The translations under genes were made by a program, and so were the position numbers. Positions 24,421 to 39,640 of a stretch of DNA of 64,000 bases are shown in pieces. Each line of letters opens with the position of its first letter. The stretch's first letter is position 1. Under the pieces are notes generated by a model that saw nothing but the letters and a program-made list of their open reading frames with translations, was not told the DNA's origin and made no database searches. Source of the stretch: Oreocharis arfaki (lineage: Eukaryota; Chordata; Aves; Passeriformes; Paramythiidae); contig VZRR01013742.1 in NCBI GenBank assembly GCA_013398015.1, forward strand, positions 261,134 to 325,133. Reading direction: 5' to 3'.

Positions 24421-27400
24421 ATGAAAGTTCACAGTGCTTTTAGATTTCAAAAAGTGCTATGGCTTAGTATTAGCACTTTGGCTGCATGTTTTATTTCTAC
24501 CTAGCAACTGCTGTTAGAAAGAATAGATGTTTAAGACAGGTAGGATAAAAAGTAATACTAGAAAGTCAATATGTTTGCAAAGATTAAGTTGGATTTCAGT
24601 GCTGCTTGTATGCACATGATTGTATAGTAGGTGTTTTTATTTATTTTGCAGTCTAAAGAATGAGCATGACTGCAGAAACTTTCAAAGTAGAAAGTAGTTA
24701 TATCAAACTGAACTTGGGACTTTGTGCCATAGCCTAATTTTATCAGTGCCCAGTCAAAAAAATGCCACAAAGCCTTAAACACTTGATGATAATTCATTCT
24801 GTGTCATTTAATAAAAAGTTAAAATATCAAAGTAACTTGTCTTTTAAAGTTGGAAGACAGAATAATTGTGCTGTGACAGGGGAACGATGGCTGCTATCTC
24901 TCTATATGCCAGCATTAAGATAACAGTGTCATTGTACAGATTGTTACCCTGTGAATATGTCTAATAAGTTATTATAGCGTGCTGAGCAGATGGCAAGTGT
25001 GCTCCTGAAAGAATTGATGGATGGGATATGATGTCATCAGTGAGATGACAAGGTTCACAAGGTACTTGACCTCCAAGAATAAGTCCTAACTGGTTAGAAT
25101 TCTAAATGGTGAACTTTTGTGACACTGGCTAAATGGGAAATATGTGCAATTTGTATTTCTTTATGGTAGTGTTTACCCTCTTCACTGAACTCCACATAAT
25201 GGGATTTGGTCCCTGAAGACTTGGAGATATTGTTGGAAAGTTTCACCCTGTAACCTTCAGAGGATTTCAAATACAAATCTATACATCTAAACTTTTAACA
25301 AAATCCTACTGAATTATATTTATGAAGTCAGGTTCTTAGCTTCTCTTGCTTTATATATATGTATAAAGAATTTAATTGAGTTGATCAATTACTTTAACAT
25401 GTTCTCCCAAAAGAGAAAGCTGCTGATTCGGTAAGAAAATACAAAGCATAAAATTTATGCTTTTATAAGAATATCTTTGAAATTGTGAGCTATATTAACA
25501 TGACAAGTATCTTAAGAGTGTAGTAATTTTAATTATGACTAGATTCTCCATCTCTAAATCCTATTAAGCAAATAAATATTTGATTGGTGTATCTATCTAA
25601 AAAGGTGTCTTCCTTTCTACTATGTTGCAAATTATAAAGTGGCATCTATGATGTTGAAACATAGGCCTCTAAATTAATCCTCTTAGTTCTTTGCATGATT
25701 CACGGAATGAAGATGGTGCACGCGGAAGCCTCAAAATGGGGAATCTTGCTGCTAAAGTTTAGTCACTGTTTAACAGCTGCATCTGATAGATACCTGCCTT
25801 CTCTTCTTTGTTGTGTGGAGAATTTAGTTCCTTGCTGCTTCCGTGGCAAACTGGATAATCTAGAGAGTGGAATTTTGCCCTTCATCTCTTTTAGGCACTC
25901 CCTAAACCCTACTGACTAGAGAGTGAGCTCTGCATATCAGTTTTTGTGAGCAATTATGCAGATGGACAGATCCTTCAGAATTAGAAGTCTGTACCTATAC
26001 GCTGTTAATTGGAAATAGAAACGGAACATGCGAAAGATAATATATAGAGAATATATCCAAAACAGAGCTACCGAAACAAAAGGGATAAATGAACACTAAA
26101 CCTATATTCTATGCGTTTCCTACAGTGAAAGTTAGAGTCAAAGAGTTTGGGGTCATGTTTCTTAACCCCTGATATTAATTAATCTTTCTTTTTTTCCCCA
26201 TTGATTTAGCTGCATTTGGCAATGATCAAAAGCAGGAAGATAGGAGGAAGAGGCATGAACTTAATAGTTAGCCTTTTTAAATCTTTAATAAAATACTTAC
26301 AGTTTCTTAAAATGCTTCTTGTTATTTGGTTCCTTTGAAATGAGAAGATAAATTCCTTGTGGAAAACTCTTTCATGTTTTATTGATTGTTTGCAGAGTAA
26401 AACATAAATTCTATATACAAAAATAAACTATGAGAGCATGTACATGCATACTTGTTCTGAATTCTTTATGATATTTATTTTCAACACTGATAGTTCTTTG
26501 CGATATTTGAATATTCATGTGACAACCTAGGGGTTATTTACATGAACTGAAACAAGAGGAAACCAGATGAAAGCACTATAAATCCTGTGAATAAAAACAA
26601 CATATTATCATTTTTATATTTCCTAATGTTTTGAGTTTCAAGTAAGTAAAAGTTGTTTGTAAAATTTCTACTACTGGAGAATATTGTTCCATTTCTTAAA
26701 TCAGATTGTAAGTACAATAAAACTTTCATAAACATGTTACAAATTGCTTCCATCTTTCCTGTATAAATAAGATGCTGAGGGTTCCTAAATTACTTCAGAA
26801 CAACAGCAAAGCTTTGGATTGAGTTGTAAACATTGTAACAATGTATCAATTTTAGAGTTATTGCTTTGAAAGTACAGATTATGATTTGAAGTTGCCTTTT
26901 TCTTTTCTTTTGATTTTAAACCTGTGTTTGTTGTCATCCAACCCAATGCAACTCTTTTACTCATGTCCTGACATCTGATTCTACTGGCACTAGAAGGAAG
27001 ATACTGTGGCTTTCAGACCATACTCTCTTCTTTTTACTCCAGTACTAAGGGTAGAGGTGTTATGCCTGCAAGAAGTAGTAATGTATTTACATGTGATTTG
27101 TAGATTGTTATCTCTCTACATGTGGTTTACTATTGATATTGAGTTATTCTTTCTCTGGTTTATTGCCAGTTCATTTATATGCAGTAAGAGAGCAGTAGCC
27201 TGTTCAAAACATGCTATTTGTAGGGCAGCACAGAGCTAAATCTTTGAAAAAAAAACTTTCACTATCTATAGCATGCATCCTTTGTTAGTGAGTGGATTCA
27301 AGGTGTTTGGTTCCATTCTGGTAAGGTAATAATAAAAAATAGCAGTGAAATGTCAGTATTTATGTGTACCAGTTTATTAACATAATTAAATAATAATCTG

Positions 27401-27672
27401 TCAAAATATTTAAAAGTATTAGATGAGTTTATCAAATAATTTGATAAATTTTACATTTGACTTCACAGGTTTTTAATAAAAATGGAAAAAACCAGATTCC
27501 ACATCTATTATCCTATTGTCATAGATTTATTGATTATGTGGCTAAAGAAGTTTCAGGAGCCAACTCTTTTTTATTCAATCTGATGAGTTTATGTATGTCT
27601 GTCTGTATGTCTATGTGATAGAGAAATGTAAAATATTAATAGAAGGTCAATGAGTGTTCACTGAGGTCTCTT

Positions 27673-27795
27673 TGCCATATGGCCCCTGTGGAGGATAGAA
27701 GGCCCTGGCTAGCTTAAGCCTGCCATATGGACCTGGTGGAAAAAGGTAGTTTTCACACACAGAGCAAAACTACCATATGGACTGGGTGGAGCACA
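27673..27795 (+). repeat. Degenerate triple repeat of a ~49-bp unit with CCATATGG
   Basis: The octamer ccatatgg occurs at 27675, 27723 and 27773 (spacing 48 and 50). Each copy is followed by a related g/c..tggtgga or gtggagga segment. The unit sequence between copies has diverged. It may be an old minisatellite or part of an unrecognised repeat. Confidence 0.7.
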
Positions 27796-30700
27796 CAAAA
27801 CTCTAAACATTTCTTGTACACCAGGGCCTTTTACACAGAAGAATGTGAAAACATACATAACGCATTACACACAAAAGCCATTGAAAAATGGATCAATTGT
27901 TTAGGTTTACATAATGCTTTCAAGCAGTGACCAAAACTATATAAATAATCAGGGCTTATTTTGAAATAGTAAAGAGGGCCATCAATCATTTACAACTGAC
28001 TTTTTTACTTTGCATTTAACATCTGTTGTATAATGGGACTGTACAATGCCACCCTTAATGCTGTCCAAAGACAGAACATCCAAAAATAGTGATGGGGTTA
28101 AAGCAAAGTTTTTCTGAATGTGTTCCCTTGGGTTTCTTTTCCCTCCTGTTCTTAACCTGAAAAACAAATTTAGCACGCTGTATACGAGTTGTGAGGCAAG
28201 TCCTGAACTTAGAAATATCTTCTGTATTCTTAATCTTTTTAGGAATTGAGACTAAGCATTGGATAAGATCATCGATTCAACTTTAGTCCCTCTGTGAAAC
28301 GTGTGGTGTCATATAATGATGTCTTCTTTTATAGACCAAAGACATAGCAAAGTAGGATAGTAAAATGCTCATCTTTCAAACCACTGGACCTAATGTTGAA
28401 CCTTCCTACACATTCCTGTGTAAACACATTTATATTTTCTTTAATTTTGTTTGTTTGATTGGTTGGGTTGGGTTGGCTTTTTTTTGCAAAAAAAGCAGAA
28501 GTCAGATCAGGACCACTGTGATTTTACCAAAATACAGGAAAATGGAGCATATATTTTTAAGACCTCTTTTCTGATTTCTTACCTGTTTTCTTAATGATTC
28601 AGATCTTGTTTTCACAGTTTTATATGAGAGAATGAGTTTTGTATGTGCGAATGAAAAAGGAGAAAAGAAGCCAAGATCTGTTTTATTTTGGGAACAGAGA
28701 GATTATCTAGGCTGACTTGTCCCTTCAGATTTCTGTCACAGTCTTTTCCTTTCCTCTAACTGTATTTTTCTCTTTGGCCTTGTAATTTCAACAAGCAAAC
28801 TCATTTTTTCGTATCTTGGAATGAGAAGAAACTCCTGAAAGAAAGACGCTTTAGAATCAATCAGTGCTACTGAGGAAAGTGTCTGAGATGTAAGCAAAAA
28901 GTGCGGGAAGCAGTAGAATAAGCTGAGTTGTGGAACAGCTAGGACAAAGAGAAGACAAAGACAGTGATTCTGAAAATAAAAGATTCGGCTTTTACCTTTT
29001 GAATTCATTGTGCTAAAACTTTTGTAGTTGTGCTAAAATTTTGTATACAACCATCAGTCTGGTTGTATAGCACTGACTTCCTTTTCAAAAACTGAACGAA
29101 AAAAATCATGAAGTTGCTGTGACTTTCTCGTCTCAATCTTCTGGGTGCTGGTGATGCCTTGAATGGCTACCTAGAAACAGAGTGTAGACAGGAGTAAGGG
29201 AATAAAGGTGGATATTTATTTGAAAGGCCTTCAAAGTTACACCCTAGAGGGCCAAAGGCCACTTTAGCTAATGATGTAATTTCTCTAAGCTTACTCCAGA
29301 TTCTCAAGATGTTGGTTTACACATTTTGGGCCTAGGACAGTCTGGGTATCCTTGAAGAGCAAGCTAGAGAGGCTTTGTTATGTTATCAGCATAACAGAGC
29401 AGCAGCTAACAAGCTACAAGAAACTTCAGACTTGTACTAGGCAGTACAGAATTTGAAAAATATAAAAGTTAAAACCTAAGGCATCACAGGACTTCACAAA
29501 ATCGTGTAGGGTGGTCATTTCCTGATGAGGCTCTAGGCTCTTGCTTTTTTTGCTAGCTGGGCTGAAAGCCAACCTGTTTTTGGGATACAGAAAAAAGTAT
29601 TATCCTTAAATGTATAATGATATCATCAGGTTGAGATAATAATGCTTGTGCAGTCTGTTTCAGTTTGTTTAGGCAGTAACTGTTTTCACAGTACAATAAT
29701 GCTAAAGATCTTTTGGCTTCTGTTTTGTTTATTTACAGCTATCACATACATAAATTATCGTAAATTCTTTGAGAACCTTTGCACCACTCTTGGGATCTGT
29801 ATTTTGTTTCTGTTACATAACATTAATAATTGCTTAAGGATTGAAATAAATAATTTTTCTATTACATTGTTGGCATAAACATTGAACCATTTACAGAAGT
29901 TTTGATATGAAACAAAATTAGTAAGAAGATCTGTCCCTATAGTGTAGATGCAATGCATATTTACTTGATATTATGATATGATGTAGATAAAAGACTGAAC
30001 AAAATATTTAATTTGCATGAAGTTTTTAAACTGGATCCCAAAAGAGATTTTAATTTACCAGCAAGTGTATGGCATGTTTGCTGTGCAGAGTACTTTAATT
30101 TTCTGTATTTAATGTAAACCAAACTGATCCATGTTACATGATGCCTCCAAACTATTTTTTATCTTCTTAAATAAGTGCTGAATGTGACTCATAATGCATA
30201 AATACATAAAGGATATTTTTTTGGTCTTCTCTAATATGTATTCTGATATATTAGCATAAATTACATATTCCAAGACATGAAAACACATGCAGGCCAAATC
30301 TCACTTCAAAGTGGGTGCCTCAAATGGAGCAGAAAACATTAGAGGTAAAACTTCTACATTATTCTATCAGTGAGCATCAAGCTAGTGAATGCCATAGAAA
30401 TCTCACTAATGGACACATTCTGGCAGCTTGTTGCAGATGTTTGATGAATGAATTGCTAGAAAAATCATATCAGATGTAAAAATGCTTGCCTTTTCATTCT
30501 GAATTTTGTTTCTGAGCACTCTGGGGTTTAGGGATTTTGTTTGTTTATTGTTATGGATTTCTGTGAAAATCAGATATTAGGATATAATGTATAGGCAATG
30601 GTTTGAGAAATGTAGCTATAATATTGTAAAGGACTGTTTCTGATGCTATAAACTATGAACCTCATATTGAACTCCCATAGGCAGACAGCCAAATTTCTAT

Positions 30701-33700
30701 TAGGATATCATAACCATATAATCCAAACTGTGTACATCGATTATTGTCTACAACATTTACATCTAAGTACAGGAACTATTCCGTAGATAGACACATTAAG
30801 GATGTTTATTATATCTGCTAAAAAAATATTGTGGAATAATTTTGAAAAAGTGAGTTAAATATACTCTTATGCAAATGTGGGTGTTTCAGCCACAAAAATA
30901 AGGAAGCCTCTGCGTTATACTGCTTCATGATACTAAATCAGCTGACTTCTTTTGTACCCTTCCTGGTGAGAGTTTGTCAAAGCAGGATGCTTCACATCCT
31001 TTTGTTTTCAGTAACACTTGGTGTATTAGGTATGAAGAGAGCTAAGACCTGGAGTTACTAGATCATATATTTCTGTAAAAAGTGTGTATTGCCGTTTGGG
31101 TGCTCAAGCAAAGACTGGACACATTACTGAACTGTTGATGATAAAACACCTGTTCCTTTAACCTCTCCGAAGCCTGACTGCAGGGCTGGACCAGCACAGT
31201 CCCCTCAGTATTTATTTTCGAGGCATGGTTCCTTTCACTGCATTTTTAAAGCATTTAAAGCTTTTTTGTTGCATGGTCATGAATTCCTGAACCTATTGCC
31301 CAGTAGCCCCATACAGTTGTGTCAGTTGAGTCCGTCTGATTTGGTTTCTGATTATTTTGTTTTGCTGGCATATTTGGCACTAATACATCCAGGGCAGGAA
31401 TTTTGGCAAGGCAAAAGCTCAGGAACAGCTTTCCTTAATATGTTTCTGTCTTGCTGTGCATTTTAGGCTGGTTGTCTTTTTCACTGGTCTAATCCATGTA
31501 TTATAAGTCCAAATATCAGAGGTAGTTGCTAGTGTCCCTTTTGTTAAAGAAGTTATTAAAATCATGGGCAATCAACAGGATCTTGCAAGGAAGTGAAGAG
31601 AATATGAGTATACATGTTTTTAAATACTGGGTTTCTGCAAAAAGTAGTGTCAATGGACATTTTATGTATTTATCTAAAATATGAGATTTTCTCATTTTCA
31701 TAAAAAGAAACAGGACAGTATTCTGTATGAATATTCAGTTAAACAAAGCACTTAAATTAATCAGTAGATCCAGTTTTACATATTCTGACCAGATAAGTTT
31801 TTTTCTGCTGGGACAGATCACCAGTATAAGTTGCCATAAATAGGAAGTGTTTAAACCTCTTTTTCCTTCTCTGTTGAACTTCTCTGACATATTTATCTGT
31901 GAAATGCACTACTGTTGACTTCTATGCTGCCACTTTACACCAGATGCCAAACATGCCTGGTCAACCTCATCTGCTTGCCAGCACTCTGGGGATGAGGATA
32001 TGGGACAGGTTATGAGTTGCTGAATGAATGACAGCTGATGGGTGTTGCTCAGACACATTACTGTATATTCATTTTCTTTTTGGGCATCTGATTCATGCTG
32101 TCAGCAGATTACCAAGAACATGGGCCATGTGACAAGGTAGCAGGAGAATTAATACTTAGGCCCCCATAATTGCAACATGGCTAGATATGGTCTTCTTGAA
32201 AACACTGACTTTTTTGTTTTTTTCCTGAAGAGAGTGAATATTAGAATTATTAACTGAACATAGACCAAGGAAAATAGTGTGAATACAGTGCAGTTCCAGG
32301 TATTAACATAAACCCTTCATCTTCAGAGAATTACAAGTTACCAGCTGTGCTCTTATCAAAAACTCCCTTCTTACTACCATTATGCTTACAAAAGAGGAGT
32401 GCTGTTATTTTAGACGACAATGACAAAAATGCTAGTATTGTTGATATTCCTTATTTTTAAATCACCTTAAATCCCCAAGTAATAGATGTTTTTCAACTTC
32501 CATGAAACAAGTCCAGAGGATTATTAATCCAAGTCATGTGGCCCTTGAAATGATCCAATAAATTGTAGCAAAATGCAGTTGTTACATTGTCTAATTTTTT
32601 TTTGTCTATTTTGCAGTAGCCATATGGAGGCAGTTATAGGGAGGAATGGGCAGCACAAAAATAAGTATGCATACTGTGGATGCATTGCCTTGTGTGTTGC
32701 TTTTATCGGTTGAGATGTGCATGTTTATGTCCATAATTTTGCAAATGTGAGGTTTAGTCTACAATACATTCATTATGCAGCCTTAAAGTCCAGTCCCTAA
32801 TTTGAAGCTTGATGTTAATCAGGAATTTAGCTTAGACTGAAAGTACTTGGCTTGATCATTTGATTCTGCATACATTTAGGAACGCTGGATATATGATCAG
32901 GGAGCCAGCTTCTGAGCCAGCACCATAAAGGAGATTAAATAGCTGGTTTTGTGAATGTTGGGGTTTGATTTTTTAAACAAATATCCCTTCACTGCTTAGA
33001 TGATCGCGGGCACCCCTCAACACGACTTTGGAAGACACTGAGAATGACTCTTGTGAACCTCCAGGGAGACACATTTACAGAACCCTCTGCACACATATAT
33101 GCATATAAGCAGTTCTCATGGAATTGCTACACAGCCAAGAAGCATTCTTTTTAGCACTCAGTATTGCCTAGCTGATGGAGTGGAGTTAGCGGAGTACTAA
33201 TTGGGATGTTTGACATGAACCGGTAAAATACATTTATATTTTTTTCAGCATCCAAAGCACAGATGGCCTTACTCTGCATCTGATTCCTGCCAGTAGTATA
33301 TAAGGATATTTAAAAAGAAATAATGGGCATTTTCCTTAAAATTAGCAACTGAAGATTATAAAATTATAAAGTGCCTTCTTTTTATATTAATATATTGTTT
33401 AAAAATGCAATAAAATATTTAGAATACCTTTTTAACAATCATTTCATGTTTAGGAATTCAGAGTTAATTTCTTAATTTCTTCAGAATTAATGAACGTTAC
33501 TGTCAGGTGTTCAAGATATATGTGTTTTATAATTATCAGATACATACAGAATCATCTCTGACTATCCCATTTCTTCTTTTTTCCTGATCATTCAATGCAC
33601 TTTAAACAATTGTGTGAAAAAATCTACGAGTAAACAAGATACTTTTTATTACAGGGACAGAGAAACGGTATAATTTTGTTTTGCATGTTGTGTGTTATGA

Positions 33701-36700
33701 TGCCGAAATCCACAGAACAGAAATATCACTGGCATTTTAACATTCCATTGTATGGTAAAATATGTTTGTTTAAAAATAGGAATGATAATTTATTCTAAAA
33801 TGTTTTGAAATCCTTAGAATAAATAAATCAGCCGATACTGCTTGACCCAGCCCTAATCAGTATTAGGCTGCAAAATAAGATAAAGGTTATTAAAATAATC
33901 CTTTTATTGAAAGAGAAAATTAGATAAGTTGTGCTGATTGACTCTGAGGCCCTCCTAGGGACTTGTAAAATGAAGAATAAACTCAACTTGATCTAGTCCA
34001 AAAAGCCTGAAGAAATCCTCACAGCTGGAACATCACCACTAATTACATTCTTGCTTTTTGAATATATATTGCCAACTCTTCCTGTTCATTTTTAGCGATG
34101 TTATACTCGTAATTCCTTAACAAACTAAAATATGTGATCTTTAAAGAATGTATTTTATATATTTGCTTTGACAGCTGTAAATTTCACTTACATTCAACTA
34201 AAATTCTTGAAATACTGCAAGAATTGTGCAAAATCTGTTGATGTGAAAAACAACAGTTTAGCTGTTTTGTTTATTTCTTGCTGAGTCACTATAATTTTTT
34301 TGCTCCTGGGCAGTCTTTCTCCTCCCCTCTTTCACCTCATAATCCTACTCCTATCACCCCTTTCCAAAATGTTTGGCCACCTTGAGTGTCCTTCTTCCCT
34401 GTTTTCTCAACTTTCTATTTCCTCACTTCTTGATTACTCCCTGTCTTTTGTCAAGTCCTCTCTGTTCCCAACCTTCCATGTCCTTTTTCCAGCCATCAAT
34501 ATGTTCCTTTTTTTCCGCTCTCTGTGCTTATAGAAGAATTGACTTGCAAGGTATCAGCATAGAAGGGGTATCACTGAACCTTGGAGAAAGAGTGATCCCA
34601 AATGTTGTGTTCAAGAAGTGATTCTCCATCTGGCTCTAATTTGCCATTATGGAGGCAACTCCAACTGCAGTATGATCAATGATCCTGTGCAGTAGTGAAG
34701 AATGACCTGTAGAGAATGCATGTTCTTTAAAAGGATTAAAGAAATATTGGAAATTTATTAATTTTTTTATTGGTTTTTTTTTTCAAAAAGGAAAAGCATT
34801 AAGTTAGTACATTACATTTTCAGTGGTTAAAATCTCATAGAATTGCCAGAAAATATGAGTCTTACTGTCGATGGGAAAGTCCTACCTCCAAAGTGGACAC
34901 ATGCAACTAAATTCCTATGTCCTTTTATTCCTGTGTAGTTCTTTACAGCAAATGAGGGTGTGCATATTTGGAAGCTGTTCCACTTAGGAAAATGGTCCAT
35001 AATGGTGGATTTGATACATAGATGCATGACTTTTGTAAGACCTACTTGCACAAATATATGTAATTGCATCAGGTATAAAGCCATTGTGTGTAAAGTACAC
35101 GTCCAAGAAACTTAGCAGCTGTGATCCTTTCCGTGTTTTTAATTTTTTTGGTCGTATTTCATTATTAGAGAGTTGCTATTCCCAAAGTCCTCAGGCAACC
35201 ATACCAATCCAAGAAGCAGAACTCAGTGGACAGTACTTGCAATGGTAATATTAACTGTGGGAGCACCAGCCTGTTTGAAGTGTTACAGAAACATCAACCA
35301 GTCAGTCAATCTATTTGAATGTTTGCTATTCCCTCCTCATTTCCAGCTGCCCCAGTTGCAAATGTTTTAATTTCAGAGTATTTGAGTGTCCTGGAGAACT
35401 GTTGTTTGTATAAAAAGAAGTAAATAAATTGTAGATTGAAAAAAAAAAAAAGTTAGTTTCAGTACATTCCTTTTATAGTTGGTAACATCCTTCACGGTCA
35501 TCTTGCATTGCTCCCCAGTAACATGCAGGGCGAATCTTGAATGACCAAATCTGTAAAGCAGCCAAATGGTATGGGAATAGGGCAAGAGGTTTTTATTTAT
35601 TTGTTTGTTTCTTTGTTTATATGGTTTTTTTTTGTTTTCTGTGTTATCTGCCTGAAATTATTGAACATTTCCATTCGGGATATGGGATCCCTTGTTCTTT
35701 TGTGTTAGTATAAATCAAGAATTACAGATGAATCAAAACTGAAGAGCTTGTCACACTTGAAATCTCCAACAGTAAGGAGGGTGAAATATAAAGCTTTGTA
35801 CTAAAGTGTTTGACAATGTAAACCTAAATAATATTAAGCCAAATGGAATAGATTGTTTCTACAATGTAGAAAAAAATGTGTGCACCAGATTTATGGTAAT
35901 AAAAAGTGGAAGCAGAATCCTCTTTCATCATTCAAATGGTAAGAGTGAGCCTGTGTTAGGAACAAATATATGTGGAATATTTTGCAGACAACAGAAAAGC
36001 CTCAAGATGCATTGCAAAAAAAGCATGACACGATTACAGAATGGCAGTAATCTGTATAGTATTTTTTTTCCAATCAGCTATTACCACTTGCTTTCAAATC
36101 CTGGCAATATCAATGTTCTCCGGTTTGATTGGTGACTGGTCTGAACTTATCCTACTTGCTTTTAGGAACAAAGACAAGAGAATGGCTACCTCTATTCATC
36201 TGTTATTGTTTAAATAGCTGTCACAGCTTCCCGGATGTCTGTTTCCATGCTATCTGGTGAAAGAATAAAATAGAATGGCAACAAACCAAATACAGTGAAA
36301 TATGTTTGTTGTATTTGGCCCAAACCAGCTGCTGTTTACAGATAAAATCTGGTTTGAACAAAACCAGGTGAATTTTGGAAATTGAGGAACAATGGATGGA
36401 ATGGTTGTAGCATTTACGAATACTTTAAAGATAGGTGTCGAATTCAGACTTGCCTATTATGGTGATTTAGTTCATATGTCAAGACACATATTCATCTCTG
36501 TCCAGATACTGTAGGGGCCTGGGTAACAGCTTGTCCTATCCTTGTTTATTTGTTAATTTATAACATCTCAGTTCCTAGCACAAACCAAGGCAATGGTTTG
36601 TGCAAACTTTTTTGTTCTGCCTACTTCTTTGTTTTTTTCCCCCTCTTTCTTTTCATTGTTGTGCTCCCCACTCTGACAATAGAGTTGTCGATTGACCCTA

Positions 36701-39500
36701 TTTCCCCTTTTGCCCTGACTTCTCTCCTAACACTTCCTTTGATGTTTTTGGACTGAAAATACCAAATCTCTGTTTCCCAGAAAGGGCTCATCATTTTGCA
36801 GCATTGCTCTGCTAGTGGTGTAAGAGGAACATTAGTAGTTCTTTTGAAGCAGTTTAAAAGATGTTAGGCTAATGATTATTTGGAAACAAAAGATATCTCA
36901 TCCTTTTGAGAAAAGAGGACTTGTGCAGGCACAAAGTATTTTTAAATGTTTTAAAGGCAAGAGGTCGTATTATTTTGCTACTAAGATATGTGGTTATGTT
37001 TTAATTGGCTGTGTTTACAATGTGGTTTTTCTTAAAAATGCATTTTTTTTAAGATTCCCTCAATCATCGCTTATCTCACATCCACAAATATCCACACTTC
37101 CTGTGTATAGTATGTACATTTGCTCTATTTCAAACATACTCACACTCAAAGTTTATTTCACATGGGACATCAAGAAAACAAAGTCACATTAGTCTGACTT
37201 TTTTTTTCTGAGTTGACATTTCATTAAAAGAAGTTCAGAGCAAGTTCATCTCTCTAGTCCTACCCTTCAGTGTAAATTTGTTTCTGTTATTTATTACAAC
37301 TTAAGGGTTTGGATGTTACTTTGAATTCATATCATTCTAACCTTCTTTGAGTTACTTTGCCTATTGCAAAACCATGCCACGCATTGTTAAAAAATCTTCG
37401 CGAACTTCACATGTTGAGCATGCATAAAATACAGCATGTATAACATTAAATAAATTGTAAAGTAGTAATACAGTAAAAAAAAATTGATCCCTTGCTTAAA
37501 TTCTATTACAAGACCTGTGTTAGGAGCTTTCTGTATCTCAGCAATTGCATGGAAGAGCAGTTTTTGAGTTAATTAAGGCTTATGGAATTTTTAAGTGGGT
37601 CAGTTTCATCTAGTATCTCTTAAAATATTTTGACAATTTTAGACCTAAATTATCAGTAAGATTCCAAGTAGTCTTAGAAAGTAGGAGGTCATTGATCCAT
37701 TTTCCTGGCAAACCTAGAGAAAATCATGTCTTTTCAGTTTCCTTTCTCATTTGTATGAATCAACTTCACCATGCATACTAGTGATTTGACTCTTTCCTGC
37801 TATATCATGCAAGAGCAATACCTTCCCTGGAACCACTGATATAAAGAAATCTCTACCCAAAAAAACGTAAGGATATAACATGGAAGGGGCTTTTTAACAT
37901 TTTCTTTTCTTCTCTTTTTAATTTGGGTGAAAATCATTTGGGGAAGCCATATTTTCAGTAGAGGAAAAAAGTTTTCAGCTATGCAATAATATTATGTATT
38001 GTTTATCAATCTATTGTCTAACTAGTTTTGTTTAAGTTTTGGCTTGTTTCTTTTGATTAGTGAAAGCGTAAAAATTCTGGCAGCAGTTTGGAAAGAAAAC
38101 ATTTGGTAATGACTTTTGACACTAGAATTTTAGAAGTTGAACTAAGCTAGTTTTCAATACCCAAAAATACATAATTTATTTTTTCTAATGAAGTGGTGAA
38201 TATTTCTATAATATTTTCAAAGTTGGAAAGAAAATACTCATATTTAGGGCCAAATGTTTGTATATTACTGCAAAATGACTCCAGAGCTATCCATGCTACT
38301 GTGGGGTAGCATGAGGACAGAGGATACATCCACGAAGTACATTTTTTCAGAGGCTGCTTTGAATCACAGTAACGTAGATAAGAAATGGTTCCGTAATCTA
38401 GAGCCATTTTTTCTCAGCACTTTGTAACATGACAGGAAAACTTAAATATAGCTGAAAAAATCCTTTATGACTCTGAATGGTCTTAAGCTTTCCTTGGTCC
38501 ACATCAATTTCTTTCAGTAACGTGAACTTGGAAAGCTGTTGAATGATGAATTTATGAGAAAGCACTATTTGTGGCATGAGTTGTGACAAACAGGGCATAA
38601 GGAACAGGGTCTTACTCCTTGTGTAGTCCATGCTCAGCCTGAGCCACGAAGAAGTAGGAAGAACAGCACTCAGGTTAGGAGTGATCTCCGCAAAAGCAGC
38701 TCCCATCTGAGCTGGTCATCTTAAGCTTCTCTTAGAGCCATCAGGCACTTCTAGAGGAAGGTTTGCCTCTTCCTGCAGTAGGAGCCTGTGAGAGTTCAGA
38801 TGGATGAGTACCTTAAAGTGGCCTTTGCTTCTTTCCACTGTCTATAAAAGAGCTTAGTGGTACCAGCCCAGCAGCAGATGTCCAAAGGCCTGTCTGGGTA
38901 GTCCTGTGGAAGGACATAGTAGGAAAAGCTATTACCTTAGCACTGTAAATACTGGCCAGCATGACAGAGCTGGTGATGAGATGGGACAATATATCTGCAC
39001 ATGAGCATCATCAGAGATTGCTTCCTTCTGGAGGAATGGTGATGGGGACTGTTGGAATGAACTAGGACTTTGAGTTACGGATTTCCTTTCCTGAGGTCAT
39101 CAACACTCTAACCTTTTGTTACTGCAGATTTCAATTTTCATGATCCTAGACTATGCCAGCTTAAGAAAATATTGCACTCAGTCCAAGAGAGAGCTCTTTT
39201 TAGGCAACTAGGATCAACTTTCATATACAATTTTAACGAACATGATAAAATAAATAGAAGTATAACCATTATTGAAACCATAATTAAATAAATAAATAAA
39301 AAGAAATTTAACTACCCCAAAATATATATAACTTACAATGGTCAAAGCCAAAATGGAAAAAAGCAAGTCTGACAAACTCCTTTGTAGTCAAATAGCTGTG
39401 CAGAATCTGCATAATACCTAGACTACATTCTGATGTCCTTGCTTTGTACTGAGATAAGTCAATATGTGTCAGTTAATGACTGAGCCCTTGGTAAGAAGAG

Positions 39501-39542
39501 TATGTATAGATACATATATCTATGTATATATATGTACAGATA
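39501..39542 (+). repeat. TATG/TATA microsatellite, partly palindromic
   Basis: The stretch has tatgtatagatacatatatc followed by tatgtatatatatgtacaga. Parts are self-complementary, as expected for an AT-rich dinucleotide/tetranucleotide tract. Confidence 0.85.
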
Positions 39543-39640
39543 GTTTTCCTTTTGAAGAATTCAGATTAACATCTGGTGCAAAGAAATTGACCTAAATTTC
39601 TATATCGTATCAACAGTAGCCTAAAAATATTTCGGAAAGT

